Shown piece by piece: positions 1 through 10,432 of a stretch of DNA of 64,000 bases. Made by a program: the position numbers and the translations under genes. The notes beneath the pieces were generated by a model. That model ran no database searches. It was not told where the DNA came from and was given only the letters and a program-made list of their open reading frames with translations. This DNA is from Ephydatia muelleri (taxonomy: Eukaryota > Porifera > Demospongiae > Spongillida > Spongillidae), in assembly GCA_013339895.1 (NCBI GenBank), contig JABACO010000011.1:993058-1057057 (forward strand), in the 5' to 3' direction. Each line of letters begins with the position of its first letter. The stretch's first letter is position 1.

Positions 1-413
1 TCAACTTGGTAATGTTCTACAAAGCCAAAAAGCTTCGCACGAAAGTCGCTTGTGGAACCGTCGGAAACGTTGAAATGGGAGAACGTTCGGATCGGGGAGT
101 TAGAAGTCCGGACGTCAGGGCGATTGTGACAGTGGCATTGCTTCTTGGTTCAATTGTTGGTTTTACGTTACCGATGATCATAGCGGCCTCCATAGCGATA
201 GCGCTAGGTTTGGGCACAACTAACTTGACTGTTTCCCTTATGACATTAGTGGCAGGCGATTTATATATCCTGACCTCCGTTGCCGACGCCCTTGTCTTTG
301 GAGGAACAGAGACGTCAAGGAGTGCGCCAAATGTTTATGCAGGAGAATGTACAAGGCCTTCAAAACAACCTGCATCATTAAGGACTGAATGCCCATCGGG
401 GCATCTCATATAA
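1..413 (+). pseudogene. Rhodopsin-like GPCR fragment, copy 1 (TM5 end to tail)
   Basis: The frame open from the window edge gives the end of TM5 and the third intracellular loop (FYKAKKLR...GERSDRGVRSPDVRAI). TM6 (VTVALLLGSIVGFTLPMII) and TM7 (LMTLVAGDLYILTSVADALV) follow. It is collinear with the longer copy at 4.7-5.7 kb on the minus strand. After TM7 the frame changes. Where copies 2 and 3 read ADALVVWRNRDVKECAKCLC, this copy has lost one base (CTTGTCTTTGG against CTTGTCGTTTGG), so the Cys-rich, probably palmitoylated tail is replaced by an unrelated 30-residue tail. It is therefore a frameshifted paralogue, probably dead, unless the altered tail is tolerated. The N-terminal half lies outside the window. 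Class A membership is inferred from the copy 2 alignment. Confidence 0.7.
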
Positions 414-1427
414 ATAAATGCAAACTAGCAGACGTATTGGTGCATGCATGCATATAGCGTATTGATCAAATGAGTAGCTTTTATTTTTAAAAATGTAACA
501 AAACAAACTTATACACTGAATCCGCAATATCGCTAATTGAACTATACAACCACCAAAATACATGGGTGACCTCCTGCATGTATGCTTAGGTCACACATGT
601 CTTCTAGGTTACGACCTATACACTGTATATTGACAAAAATATACCAATAACCAATACCAATAACCAATAACAGTAGCAAAATCCAAATATTGTACGAAAG
701 ACAAACAAACAAGTCAACAAAATGAACAGCATGCTAAATTACGGTGAGAGGTGGCACACTACAAACATAGGGACGAAAGCAATTTCTACTCTCTCTGTTA
801 CAGCCAAGTACAGAGAGGAATCTGTATATACCATGCATGATCCAGTTTCAAGTTCAGTCCACTATAAAAGACTATATGCCAATGAAACCCATCAAACAAG
901 AAATAATGGTGTTAAAAGAACTTTGCACAAAAAATGTGGTGAAATGACAAGAAAAAAGAAAGGGCTTGGAAGTAAAGTAGTAAAATGCTAACAACGACCT
1001 TCACAGCCGACAAGGTCACATTGTCTTCCACGACAAGTTCATTAGAAGTAGAACTAATCGAGTCTCTGTTATTGCGTCGAAGACAATACATGTATATACA
1101 TGTGCATGCGGCACAGTAAGGAAGATAGATAGAAAGCACTTTCCTATTGAAATATCAAACTCCAAGCTGAACCTAAGGTAAGGAATGATAATGCTATTTG
1201 ATACATACATGCGATTCGGATCATGCACACTAGGTGACTCAGTAACTGTGTTTCTGGGAGAACCAGTTGTATATTATGTGGGGATGGGTTGTCATGGTAA
1301 TGTCAGCAAGCATGATCCATCAAAAAGGACATCAGTTACCAAGCACTTTGAAGGATGGTACTGTTTTGAAAGTGCCCTGGGGAACTTTTAACCAGAAGAA
1401 ATTGCAGAAAGTGTCACTTCTGAATAT
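414..1427. other. Intergenic, no gene seen
   Basis: AT-rich sequence with only short open frames lacking domain-like composition. A short iterated CCAATAAC/CCAATACC motif lies near 646-670. Nothing else is supported. Confidence 0.6.
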
Positions 1428-1507
1428 ACCGGGTGTCCACGAAAGAACGCAATGCTTTTGAACGGGAATAACATTTGATAGATTGCGTTCTTTCGTGGAC
1501 ACCCGGT
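1428..1507. mobile_element. 80-bp palindromic MITE, copy 1
   Basis: An 80-bp inverted-repeat element: a 26-bp left arm beginning ACCGGGTGTCCACGAAAG is perfectly complementary to the right arm ending at 1507, with a 28-bp spacer. It is identical base for base to the copy at 47779-47858, 46 kb away. That other copy is flanked by TA on both sides; here the right flank reads TG. TA target sites and CCGG termini fit a non-autonomous Tc1/mariner-like element. No transposase is encoded. Confidence 0.85.
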
Positions 1508-1523
1508 GTATATAATAATAATT

Positions 1524-2339
1524 ATATGGGTCAGTTTCCGAGAAAATGAAAAGTGGCTATATATATAAAAAGTTATAAAAATGCTTCACGTTTGAATCGC
1601 TAAAACTCCATAACGGTTTAAGCAATCAACTTTCTATTTCGAACACTTCGTGCCACACCACTTCTCTCTACGAAAATATATTTTGGTGTCTTACCCTTGC
1701 TCCTTGCCGACGTTACAAGGCACAGTACCCCGAGGGGTTCAAAATCCAGGTAGCTCCCTGCAGGAATGTCCAAATCACTTCAAAATCGATATGCACGTAA
1801 AGGAGTCCTGTCACTATTGATTTCTGCAGATCGTTGATTTTTACCTCTTCCGTTATGGAGATACAGCAATGCAAAGTAAGTCCACGTTTCCCGCTCGAAT
1901 CGCGCCTTTCTCAGTCCTTGAACCGCTTCCATTCTCCCGAGTGGGACTGAGAAAGGCGCGATTCGAGCGGAAAACGTGGACTTTACTTTGCATTGCTGTA
2001 TCTCCATAACGGATAAGGTAAAAATCAACGATCTGCAGAAATAAACAGTGACAGGACTCCTTTACGTGCGTATCGATTTTGAAGTGATTTGGACATTCCT
2101 GCAGGGAGCTACCTGGATTTTGAACCCCTCGGGGTACTGTGCCTTGTAACGTCGGTAAGGAGCAAGGGTAAGACACCAAAATATTTTTTCGTAGAGAGAA
2201 GTGGTGTGGCACGAAGTGTTCGAAATAGGAAGTTGATTGCTTAAACCGTTACGGAGTTTTAGCGATTCAAACGTGAAGCATTTTTATAACTTCAAATATA
2301 TATACGCCACTTTTCATTTTCTCGGAAACTGACCCATAT
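1524..2339. mobile_element. 816-bp foldback palindrome (GGGTCAGTTTCC ends)
   Basis: A nearly complete inverted repeat. The arm 1524-1917 is complementary to 1944-2339 with few mismatches, leaving a 26-bp spacer. The ends read ATATGGGTCAGTTTCCGAGA and its complement. Open frames inside are mirror-image shadows of each other and not genes. The arms resemble in plan the element at 49029-49810: both have GGG..CAGTTTCC ends, then CTATTT(T/C).., a GCCACACCA..TCTCT block, GGGGTTC.AAA, CCCTGCAGGA.TGTC and a TTTCCCGCT...TCGCG centre. I infer a diverged member of the same non-autonomous family. Transcripts would form a long hairpin. Confidence 0.85.
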
Positions 2340-2622
2340 ATATTTGACACTGCCATCACCAATGCATATGTGTTATAAACACTTCAGGGAAGATCAAATA
2401 ACATGTACCATGTTGTTTGGAGCAGTTTCTGATTATGCAAATCTGACTTGTCAGTGACTACTGCGGCAGCCATACGAGGCTGGAAGAATTGTAGAAACTG
2501 TTCATCAGCTAATAATCCTTACTACTACCTATGAAACAGATTGAAGCACATAAGCAAGTGGAACATGTTATACACACAACACACAAACATTCGTCAAATA
2601 CACATGTTGTAAGCACATGTAA

Positions 2623-2950
2623 ATGTCACATACCACACTCTTGCACAATTTCCACTGCCTCTGTCTGCTATCATCACACCCCTTAGACATCCGTAACTTC
2701 ACATCAAACAATCACATTATCACACTTCTCCAACTCCCCATCCTGCCACTTCACTACATCTCTATCTCCATCTCTGCCACTCCTACCTTCACTACATCTA
2801 CCTTGTCCCTCACTCTATCGTCACTACTTCTCTATCCCCTACCACTCTATACTCACTCCACCTACCAATCTTCACTACATCTTCTCACTGCATCTCTATC
2901 AATCACTCCATCCTTGCTGCCTTTCCACTCCCACCACTGCATTTCAATGA
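2623..2950 (+). repeat. Low-complexity CT/CA-rich tract
   Basis: About 300 bp of degenerate CACTACATCTCTATC-like pyrimidine-rich sequence (TCACTACATC, CTCACTCTATC and similar). It stays open in one frame only because it is rich in C, T and A. I see no gene. Confidence 0.7.
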
Positions 2951-3033
2951 CAGTCAGCACAAAATTTTTGACGGGTTGCGGGATGCAGCAACACTGCATA
3001 TCCACTTGCCGGTTTGATCGGTTATGTGGTTGA

Positions 3034-3672
3034 ATCATTTCTGCACTTGCTTCCTATACTGAGACGATTGCATGCTTGCCAAGCGGGTTTGGGACATTTT
3101 GGTATGTATTTGATAGGCACATGCGTACCCCAATGCAGTCACATGCACGACCATGTTTAACATTCCACCCATTGTCCCGTTGTTTAAATCAATGTGAAGC
3201 CATTCTGTCTGCCTAGATTATAGTTTTGCGTTAAAATGCTCTACAGCAATGATACTGGACCCTGCATGATAACCATTAGGGTGTTGGCAAACTTAGCCTG
3301 TTAAGGATGTCAAACAAATGGATGAATTGTTTGCAATGGCTTCTATGCTGCTACATGCCTAGACGAAATAGAGAGAGAACAAACATCTCGTAACACTGTG
3401 GCTATCATCTTAGTTGCCTACTGCTGAAACAGAAAAGGGGAAGAAACATATCAACGCCGTTGACACTCGTCGGGCAACTTTTTACACTATATCTGCGCTT
3501 CTTCATAAAGCCCCTCTTAGAATCACCATCAAAATGAGCAAATCATACGGGAAATTGCTAAATGGCTATAGGAGATAGACGCGTTCGCAATAATCAGGGC
3601 CACAAACCTTTGCATTGTAGAGGTCTCATGCAACAAAACGTTTTGTTTATACTATATGCATAGAATAGTAAA
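3034..3672. other. Intergenic, no gene seen
   Basis: Unique AT-rich sequence without a supportable coding region or repeat. Confidence 0.5.
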
Positions 3673-3704
3673 CCTGCACCATTACATATATGTAATGGTG
3701 CAGG
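3673..3704. repeat. Perfect 32-bp palindrome
   Basis: CCTGCACCATTACATA followed directly by its exact complement, with no spacer. It can form a 16-bp cruciform or act as a symmetric binding site. No matching second copy was noticed. Confidence 0.9.
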
Positions 3705-4404
3705 CCCATACCCACTCCCGCGCTGGCCATAAGGTCCGCTTCGAAGCCTAATAAATTTAATTATGTACGGTGCTGCATTGTAGATGCGCGCACGATCAAT
3801 CTCCCACAAGTGGTCACAAAGCGATGGTCAAGACTTTTTCAAGATCGCAGCTTTGCCTTGAGCATGCGGGATATACAGTGCAAACGTTGCATAGTGTATA
3901 GCTGCATGATCACGTGTACTTTCACGCTGATATACAGTTGCAGGTGTATGTGCATGGATTTTTTTGTTCTGTAATTCTACTCATGATATCAGAAGTGGCT
4001 GCAGGTTCAAAGCACGCAAGAATTCTTAAAATCATATAATAATTAGTAGCCGACAGCGGTAAAGATAAAATTAGCAGAATAATAATATTTGTAGTCCAAA
4101 TGGAGCAGGAAAACTAAAATTTGGCGATTAGGCAGTCCGTCCTTGGATCGCCAATTGAAATTAAATTCCTGCAATTTATTGTTTTACATTTGTACATACG
4201 TAACATAAAATTAAAAAAACTCTTTTATTAGCGATTCACTATATATGCACATTGACTTCGATTCGACGACTGGATACTACATGTATGGCGGATGGCCAAT
4301 GTACACATTGTTCGCGCGGGTAATGTGTATTGTATAAGTATCATACTTTACTGACCTGTACGAAGTTTGTTCCATGCATATGTCCTTAAAACATTATAGA
4401 TCCG
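3705..4404. other. Intergenic, no gene seen
   Basis: AT-rich unique sequence between the palindrome and the C tract. No gene or repeat is supported. Confidence 0.5.

Positions 4405-4435
<31 letters not shown>
4405..4435 (+). repeat. Poly-C tract (about 31 C)
   Basis: A mononucleotide run. The length may be inexact because such runs are hard to sequence. The G-rich complement could form a quadruplex. Confidence 0.9.
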
Positions 4436-4439
<4 letters not shown>

Positions 4440-4670
4440 TCTGGCTACGGGCCTGACCATTGCGCGTACAGGTGTATACAACACTGTCTATACATGTAAG
4501 CAAGTTGCTGTATAAAGTTAAAGCTCATTCGCTCTCCATGCTAATCTGCAGGAGCAAAGAGAGCGCTATAGTACTGTATATAGGATAGATTGGTCCAGAA
4601 TGTACTGATCAATATACGTCTGCATGCATGAATGCGCGTGCGCACTTATTCATCAGTATATAGATGTCAT

Positions 4671-5693
4671 TCAGTCCTTGGTTGGTTTGAAGGCCTTGTA
4701 CATTCTCCTGCATAAACATTTGGCGCACTCCTTGACGTCTCTGTTCCTCCAAACGACAAGGGCGTCGGCAAGGGAGATAAGGGTAAACAAATCATTTGCC
4801 ACTATTGTGATAAAAGAGAGAGTAAGGCTGGTTGTGTCCAAACCTAGCACTATCTCGATGGAGATAAGTATGACTAACGGTAGCATAAGAGCAATAATTG
4901 AACCAAGAAGCAATGCCACTGGCACAATCGCTCTGACGTCTGGACTTCTAATCTCACGATCCGAACGTCACGGTCCTCCCATTTCAATGTCTCCGATCGT
5001 TCCACAAGAAATTGACGTACGAAGCTTTTTAGCTTTGTAAAACATTACAATGTTGAGTACCATTGGTGTCACTATGCCGAAACTCAGGATTATGAATGCT
5101 TGAAGGATGATAAAGGCATAGCAGTAGATACCTTTGCAGCTTATTTGAGGCATGCAGGTTAGACCACTCGGATCAAGGTTGTAACAGCCCACGAGGTTTG
5201 TATCAAACACCAGCGGCGATACCACACTGTGCAGACCACCGACGATGAAGATGATTGCTGCAACCTTTGTGCGGTGTCGAGAATATCGAAACAGATACAT
5301 GACAGTGACAAATCGGTCGACGGTGATTGCTAGTACGCACGTGAACCTCAAGAGGACGGCGCAATAGTTTATAGTTCCAAAAGTGTAACACAACGGCTTT
5401 CCAAGTCGCCGCGCACCAACGATCGCTGCAGCAAACCCGTGAGTGCTAGTAAGGACGCTGTTAGAGGCGCTCAAATAGTGAGGACTAGCGTGAGCATCAC
5501 ATCTTTCTGACGGCGAAGCGTCCCGTGAACAATCACGACAATTGCGAAGGAGACGTTGAGAAGTAACGATGCTAGGAGCGTAAGTGTCAGAAAAATAGTC
5601 TGGAGTACGGTCAAACAACCACGTTGAAAGCTGCAACCCGCCGGAAGCGAATTCACAAATGTTGCTGTTGTTGGTTCTGTTGAGAGCTTCCAT
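4671..5693 (-). pseudogene. Rhodopsin-like GPCR, copy 2, nearly full length but disabled
   Basis: Minus-strand seven-transmembrane receptor. The likely start ATG at 5693 gives MEALNRTNNSNIC with two N-glycosylation sites. TM1 (LTLTLLASLLLNVSFAIVVI) is in another frame from 5.6 to 5.47 kb. TM2, an ECL1 Cys (GKPLCYTF) and TM3 ending in AITVDRF, a DRY variant, return to the first frame. TM4 follows, then an ECL2 Cys-rich loop, TM5 (AFIILSFGIVTPMVLNIVMF), TM6 (VALLLGSIIALMLPLVIL) and TM7 with a Cys-rich tail (CAKCLCRRM). Disablements: a frame change before TM1, a second at about 5471 inside TM2 (ACTATTTGAGC lacks one T), and an in-frame TGA at 4968 in the third loop where copy 1 reads straight through. 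TM7 has no clear NPxxY. Ligand unknown. An assembly error could explain one break but hardly three. Confidence 0.75.
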
Positions 5694-6199
5694 GATCCAC
5701 ACAACTGACAATTAAAATACATGTATATAATCAAGAGGTGAATAACTGAAACCATATCGCCACTACCATCTGTTCGGTGAGAAATACCGATTGAATAGGG
5801 GTTTTGTATGTGGTACAGTCTGAGATCATATATAATATATATCTGTTGCAGCTAACCGGTAGTTAGGATAGATATAAGAACAATTATGCTCTAGGAATGT
5901 ACACTAGTTGTTCTTGTCATCTGTAAAACGAAAAAGAAAAAGTAAAAAAAACAAACAAAAAAATAGTGAAATACAAACGCCTGGCATGCAACACACATGC
6001 ATGTATCACGATACAGATTTGAACTTATTTGCAATACAATTAATTAATGAACACAGAAGGTAAACCCGCACCATCACCTATCCCACTTACATTCCTCATT
6101 TCATCCATGAACCTCTCTAATGCTTGTTCCTAACTCGCGCTTGGAAGTTAGCGCCACATTCAGTATTCAAAAATATAAATATATGAATGCTATAATGCT
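5694..6199. other. Intergenic, no gene seen
   Basis: AT-rich sequence with an A/AAC-rich patch near 5925-5965. It would include the promoter of the dead GPCR copy 2, but no element is recognised. Confidence 0.5.
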
Positions 6200-7445
6200 A
6201 TTGGGATGATACTGGCTGTGCTCATGTGTTACATCATGCTTGGTATTTAGATGATGGTACACTTTCTGGTACATCAATCTCATGCAGTGTTAAGAGCCCT
6301 CAGCATCATCCAGTCTCTAGGCTCTCCTATTGGGTTATATGTCAATTTTAAGAAATGCGAAGCATTTGGAGCTGGAGTTCCCTGCTGCTATACATACATT
6401 CCACACTTGGGATATTTTGAGAGCTCCAATGGATGATTCAGAGTTCTGCAGCAGCTTCTTGCCAAGAAACACCAGGCAGTGTTGACCCTATTATCTGCCC
6501 TAGAACAGATTGGAACTGCTGACTCTCAAGTGGCGCTTATTTTACTACGTGGTGTGCAAACTTGTGCACATTGCCAGAGTCACCCCTCCATCACTTGTGA
6601 TGGCATCACTGCAGAAATTTGACTCTGATATACGCCACTACCCCTTTCTGAAGCTTAACCTATATACAACCTTTTGGATCGCACACATCCCCAGAAACAG
6701 TTATCACAAGCAATCAAGGAATTATACAGTTTAGTTCTATGCTCAAAGTTATTTCCTTTGTAAACTACTTTCCATCTCTTCACCCCCACATTGTGGCCTG
6801 GATATCAGTTGTTTCATCACTTAGTCATGGCTTACATCTTCACCCAAAATGAGCTCCAAACTGCAGTTAAATGGCGATTATAGGTATTAATCCCTCAGTA
6901 AGTTCTGACAAGCCTCATGATATGTCCCTTTTGCCCTGGCAGTGCTTTAGATCCATTGGGTTATCACTGTACCACATTTAAGCGCTGTGGAGATGTAATC
7001 ACGAGGCATAATGCATTGCGAGATGTGTTATTCAACACTTTTCGTCGAGCAGGTTTGGCTACACATCTTGAAGTTGGCTGTGGATGGAGACTTGATGAGC
7101 TGAGAACAAGACAGCTGATATCTTGGTGGCCAACTGGGATGGTTGTGCTCCTGCAGCTTTTGATGTCACAGTGACATCCCCGCTTAATTCCTCCCTTGTC
7201 GTAGAAGCAGGCTGCTGAACACACAGGAAACACTCAGAAAATGATGCAATTAGGCTGGTGCTGCATCCCTCTGGCAATAGAAGCCTCACAACCACTTTCA
7301 CAAGTGACTTCACGCCTTGCCATAATGAGAAACAGCCCCAAATCAAAGGTGCTTACAAGTCTCTATGGTTGTCTTGGTTTGACTTTGATTGGAGCCAATG
7401 CAAAGGGCTATCCTTATCAGGTCATATTCACCATCGGCTGACCTT
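6200..7445 (+). mobile_element. Degenerate LINE fragment: RT palm, Zn motif, endonuclease-like domain
   Basis: Broken plus-strand pieces, in order. First a reverse-transcriptase palm end, HHAWYLDDGTLSG at about 6229, holding the catalytic YLDD, followed by ALSIIQSLGSPIGLYVNFKK. Then a Zn-binding motif CPFCPG..LDPLGYH...C with GGD/CGD and RHNALRD (6917-7030). Last, a decayed C-terminal domain (WVCIPL- and GRLNL-like pieces to about 7440). Multiple frameshifts and stops make it dead. The same C-terminal domain recurs at 32-34 kb and 55-60 kb in this window. It is recognised as a non-LTR retrotransposon family by order of motifs; the exact clade is not settled. Confidence 0.75.
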
Positions 7446-7583
7446 TAATGAGACATCTCTTCATGTAGATCATGAACTGTGTATGTAAAGGGTGCATGTA
7501 TTTTGTATGCTGATACATGTGCATGTATTAATATTTATCTGTATTAATGCTATTATAATTAGTAATCAATACTACAAGTATAA

Positions 7584-7886
7584 ATGCACGATAGTGTCAA
7601 CTGTTTTATATGGCCCAATTTAAAACTTTTGACCTGTGTCAAGCCCCCATACCCCCCCCCCCCCCTCCCCCCCAGACTGAAATCCCTGGATGCACTTATA
7701 TACGCTTGTCTGCGTGCACTAAATAGACAGAGCAATTTTGCTCTTTTGCAAGACTTGTGTGAATGCAAAGCTGTCAGCAAAAACACCTGTGACAAGACAC
7801 TGTTGCAGGTCAAAATTTACCTTGCAGAAGGGAGGTATCCCATGCCAGGTCTGGATGCTACAGATGGCCTAAGACGTATAATTTGA
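7584..7886 (+). other. Unrecognised 100-codon open frame
   Basis: An open frame interrupted in composition by a C-rich patch (7652-7672, encoding prolines). The second half (LKSLDALIYACLRALNRQSN...GLDATDGLRRII) looks protein-like and helical, but I do not recognise it. It lies between a dead LINE and a minisatellite, so a transposon remnant is as likely as a host gene. Low confidence. Confidence 0.2.
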
Positions 7887-8224
7887 AAGTGCTTTCAAAT
7901 TGAAGGAGATACATGTACGATGTACTACATAAAAAAGAATTGTTATTCTGGAAGACATAGACAGAAGACAGGCTTTCACTGAATGCCGTACATCCTCCAG
8001 TGGGGGCATCAGGGCAGAAATCACACCGGAATCATGCAGGATTAAAACACATTATTGGCTAAGCACTGATGCACCAGGATAATTCATCACAATGGGTACG
8101 CAGCTCAATATCCCACATTAATACTTCTCAACAGGCTGTTCTGTTTATGGATGTGAACCTGCCAAAAAACAAATCCTTCTGTCAAAAGCCCAACACTTGC
8201 AGCCCGTACTTATGACCAGTTTTA
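7887..8224. other. Intergenic, no gene seen
   Basis: No supportable gene or repeat before the minisatellite. Confidence 0.5.
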
Positions 8225-8692
8225 TGGGAATGGTGAGGGAATGAACATCCCTAACACGGACACCTAGAGGAATGGTGAGGAGAGGACATCATTGGTCCCC
8301 TAACAATGACACCTAGAGGGATGGTGAGGAGAGGACATCATTGGTCCCCTAACACTGACACCTAGAGGAATGGTGAGGAGAGGACATCATTGGTCCCCTA
8401 ACATCTAGAGGAATGGTGAGGAGAGGACATCATTGGTCCCCTAACATCTAGAGGAATGGTGAGGAGAGGACATCATTGGTCCCCTAACACTGACACCTAG
8501 AGGAATGGTGAGGAGTGGACAGCATTGGTCCCCTAACACTGACACCTAGAGGAATGGTGAGGAGTGGACAGCATTGGTCCCCTAACACTGACACCTAGAG
8601 GAGAGGACATCATTGGTCCCCTAACACTGACACCTAAAGGAATGGTGAGGAGTGGATAGCATTGGTCCCCTAACACTGACACCTAGAGGAAA
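8225..8692 (+). repeat. 49-bp minisatellite, about nine units
   Basis: Tandem units of the form ACACCTAGAGGAATGGTGAG followed by GAG(A/T)GGACA(T/G)CATTGG and TCCCCTAACACTG. Two adjacent units lack the CACTGAC part (42 bp) and another lacks the AATGGTGAGG part. The later units share a GAGTGGACAG variant, showing block amplification. Non-coding. Confidence 0.9.
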
Positions 8693-9129
8693 TAGCTATA
8701 CATCATTGCTGCTACAGAATACTTCTCAGAAGCAGCTGCTAATTGCAGAACAAAAGTGCTATCAGTGTCGATCAGTGTAGCAACATTCATGTACTCACTG
8801 CATTGGGCGGAAGACATGCATCAGGGACCGGAATTTGTGAATCAGGTACTGTATGCGTCGATATAAATTTTGTGTGTGTGCGTGGGAGAGAGAGGGGGTG
8901 GTGTGTGTATATAGATCCACAACAACCACCCAAGCGGTGATACATTTACCTACAACGTGGTGGTTCAATCACCTCCAAACACTTCCAATGGGTATGCTAT
9001 ACACACCTTATCACAGAATATGAATCAATTTGCAGCAGTCTATGTGTATCACATGGGTGGTTTATATTTGAGTGAATGTACATAGCCTATCCTAGATTGT
9101 AGATTTTCTGTGCAAAAACTTTGAAATTG
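8693..9129. other. Intergenic, no gene seen
   Basis: Contains a short GTGTGTGCGTGG/GAGAG patch near 8870-8900. No gene is supported. Confidence 0.5.
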
Positions 9130-9715
9130 ATCATCAGATCACTTCTGCTCATCCCCAGTCAAATGGATTATGTGAACATATGAATCAGACATATGGTTAG
9201 TTGCATTTGTCATTGTATTGCTGATTGCAGTGATGAATGGGACAAAGCATTGGTAGCTGTCTTATTTGCTCACTTTAGTTCAGACACTTCAACTAAATAT
9301 TCTCCTTATGAGGATGCCTTTGGTAGGAAAATCACAATGTCTCTTTAACATTCAATTCAAGCACAAGAAATACTGTACTTCAGGTTGGAAATGAACCTAT
9401 GGGCGAAGATATTCACCAAAACTCACTGGCTTATACAGAGCACAGTTTACAAAAGGTTTGTTATCGTTTATGGCATTATCAAGGAACTCAATAGCATAGA
9501 CACGTACATTTAATATGGTTGCTCATGTATACATACATACAGTTCTCAAAAAAAGCAGATTCTGCTACATCGCAAACATCAAAGCGCATCGAAAAATACA
9601 TGGGTGATTAAAGTTGGTGATAAGGTGCTTTGGAAGAACAAAGGAAAGGCAGGGGGGCTTATTCAGAGGTAGCTTGGACGATACACAGCTAGCAAATTTC
9701 CAGCCAGAGGACAGT
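9130..9715 (+). mobile_element. Decayed retroelement integrase remnant
   Basis: Plus-strand frame shows DHQITSAHPQSNGLCEHMNQ at about 9130, the DDE integrase segment around the catalytic Glu (pattern TSAYHPQxNGxxERxN). It continues with WDKALVAVLFAHF and STKYSPYEDAFGRK (about 9237-9335). Then comes KVGDKVLWKN...GGLIQR.LGRYTASKF (9612-9700), like the post-integrase GDKVL...WLGPY region. Stops and frameshifts are present throughout. This arrangement is typical of LTR retrotransposons or Ginger-like elements. No LTRs were found. Confidence 0.65.
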
Positions 9716-10094
9716 ATACATGTATATGTTAGGTACAGTACATGCATTATGTAAATTTTATAAGACTATACCAAATCCCATGTAAAGGTTACCCTTACAA
9801 AGATGATACAATGGAACTTAAAGTAAAGCAATCAGACAGGAATTTTTAACTTAATGCAACATTGGCACAACCCATCTTTTATTTTAATTTGCAACCTAAT
9901 TGTTAAATAGTGGTGAAGAGACTGAAGCCATACATTGCATGGGGCCAAGCTCAGCGGATGGGAGAGAAAATAAATTTCAGCTAAACAGCAACCTTATTAA
10001 GGAGTCCATAATTGATCTGAACTACTCCCATGATTCTCAACATTGTAATTTTCTACTACGTAGAAAAGCTTTGCACTGTAGCTGAGCCGCTTGT
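9716..10094. other. Intergenic, no gene seen
   Basis: AT-rich sequence between the integrase remnant and GPCR copy 3. No gene is supported. Confidence 0.45.
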
Positions 10095-10432
10095 AAAACA
10101 GTCAGAAAAATCGAAATTGGAGGGCGTTGGAATCGTGAAATTAGAAGTCTAGACATCAGAGCACTTGTGACAGTGGCTTTGCTTCATGGTTCAACTATTG
10201 CTCTCACGTTATTGCTGTTCCTAGTCCATAGAGATACACTGTGGTGCTAGGTTTGGACACAAATAGCTTGACTCTCTCTCTTATCACCTTAGTGGCAAAT
10301 GATTTGCTTATCCTTATCTCCCTTGCTGACGCCCTTGTCGTTTGGAGGAACAGAGACGTCAAGGAGTGCGCCAAATGCTTATGCAGGAGAATGTACAAGG
10401 CCTTCAAAACAACTTGCATTGATAAGGAGTAG
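10095..10432 (+). pseudogene. Rhodopsin-like GPCR fragment, copy 3 (TM6-TM7-tail)
   Basis: Homologous to the C-terminal part of copies 1 and 2. The third loop (NREIRSLDIRALVTVALLHG) starts in one frame near 10130. A frame change at about 10230 leads into VLGLDTNSLTLSLITLVAND, TM7 (LLILISLADALVVWRN) and the intact tail CAKCLCRRMYKAFKTTCIDK with its stop at 10430. Everything upstream of the third loop is missing. It is a truncated, frameshifted pseudogene. Its tail supports copy 1 as the deletion-bearing allele at that site. Confidence 0.75.

Noticed and set aside
722-991. 89-codon open frame
   Set aside because: No protein-like composition, no splice context and no recognisable motif.
1780-2212. 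82- and 119-codon frames
   Set aside because: They fall within the foldback palindrome and mirror each other.
4624-5040. 138-codon plus-strand open frame
   Set aside because: Antisense to the GPCR copy 2 TM6-TM7 region; the receptor reading explains the sequence.
8225-8692. Possible CRISPR-like array
   Set aside because: The units are contiguous tandem copies without unique spacers, and the DNA is from an animal.
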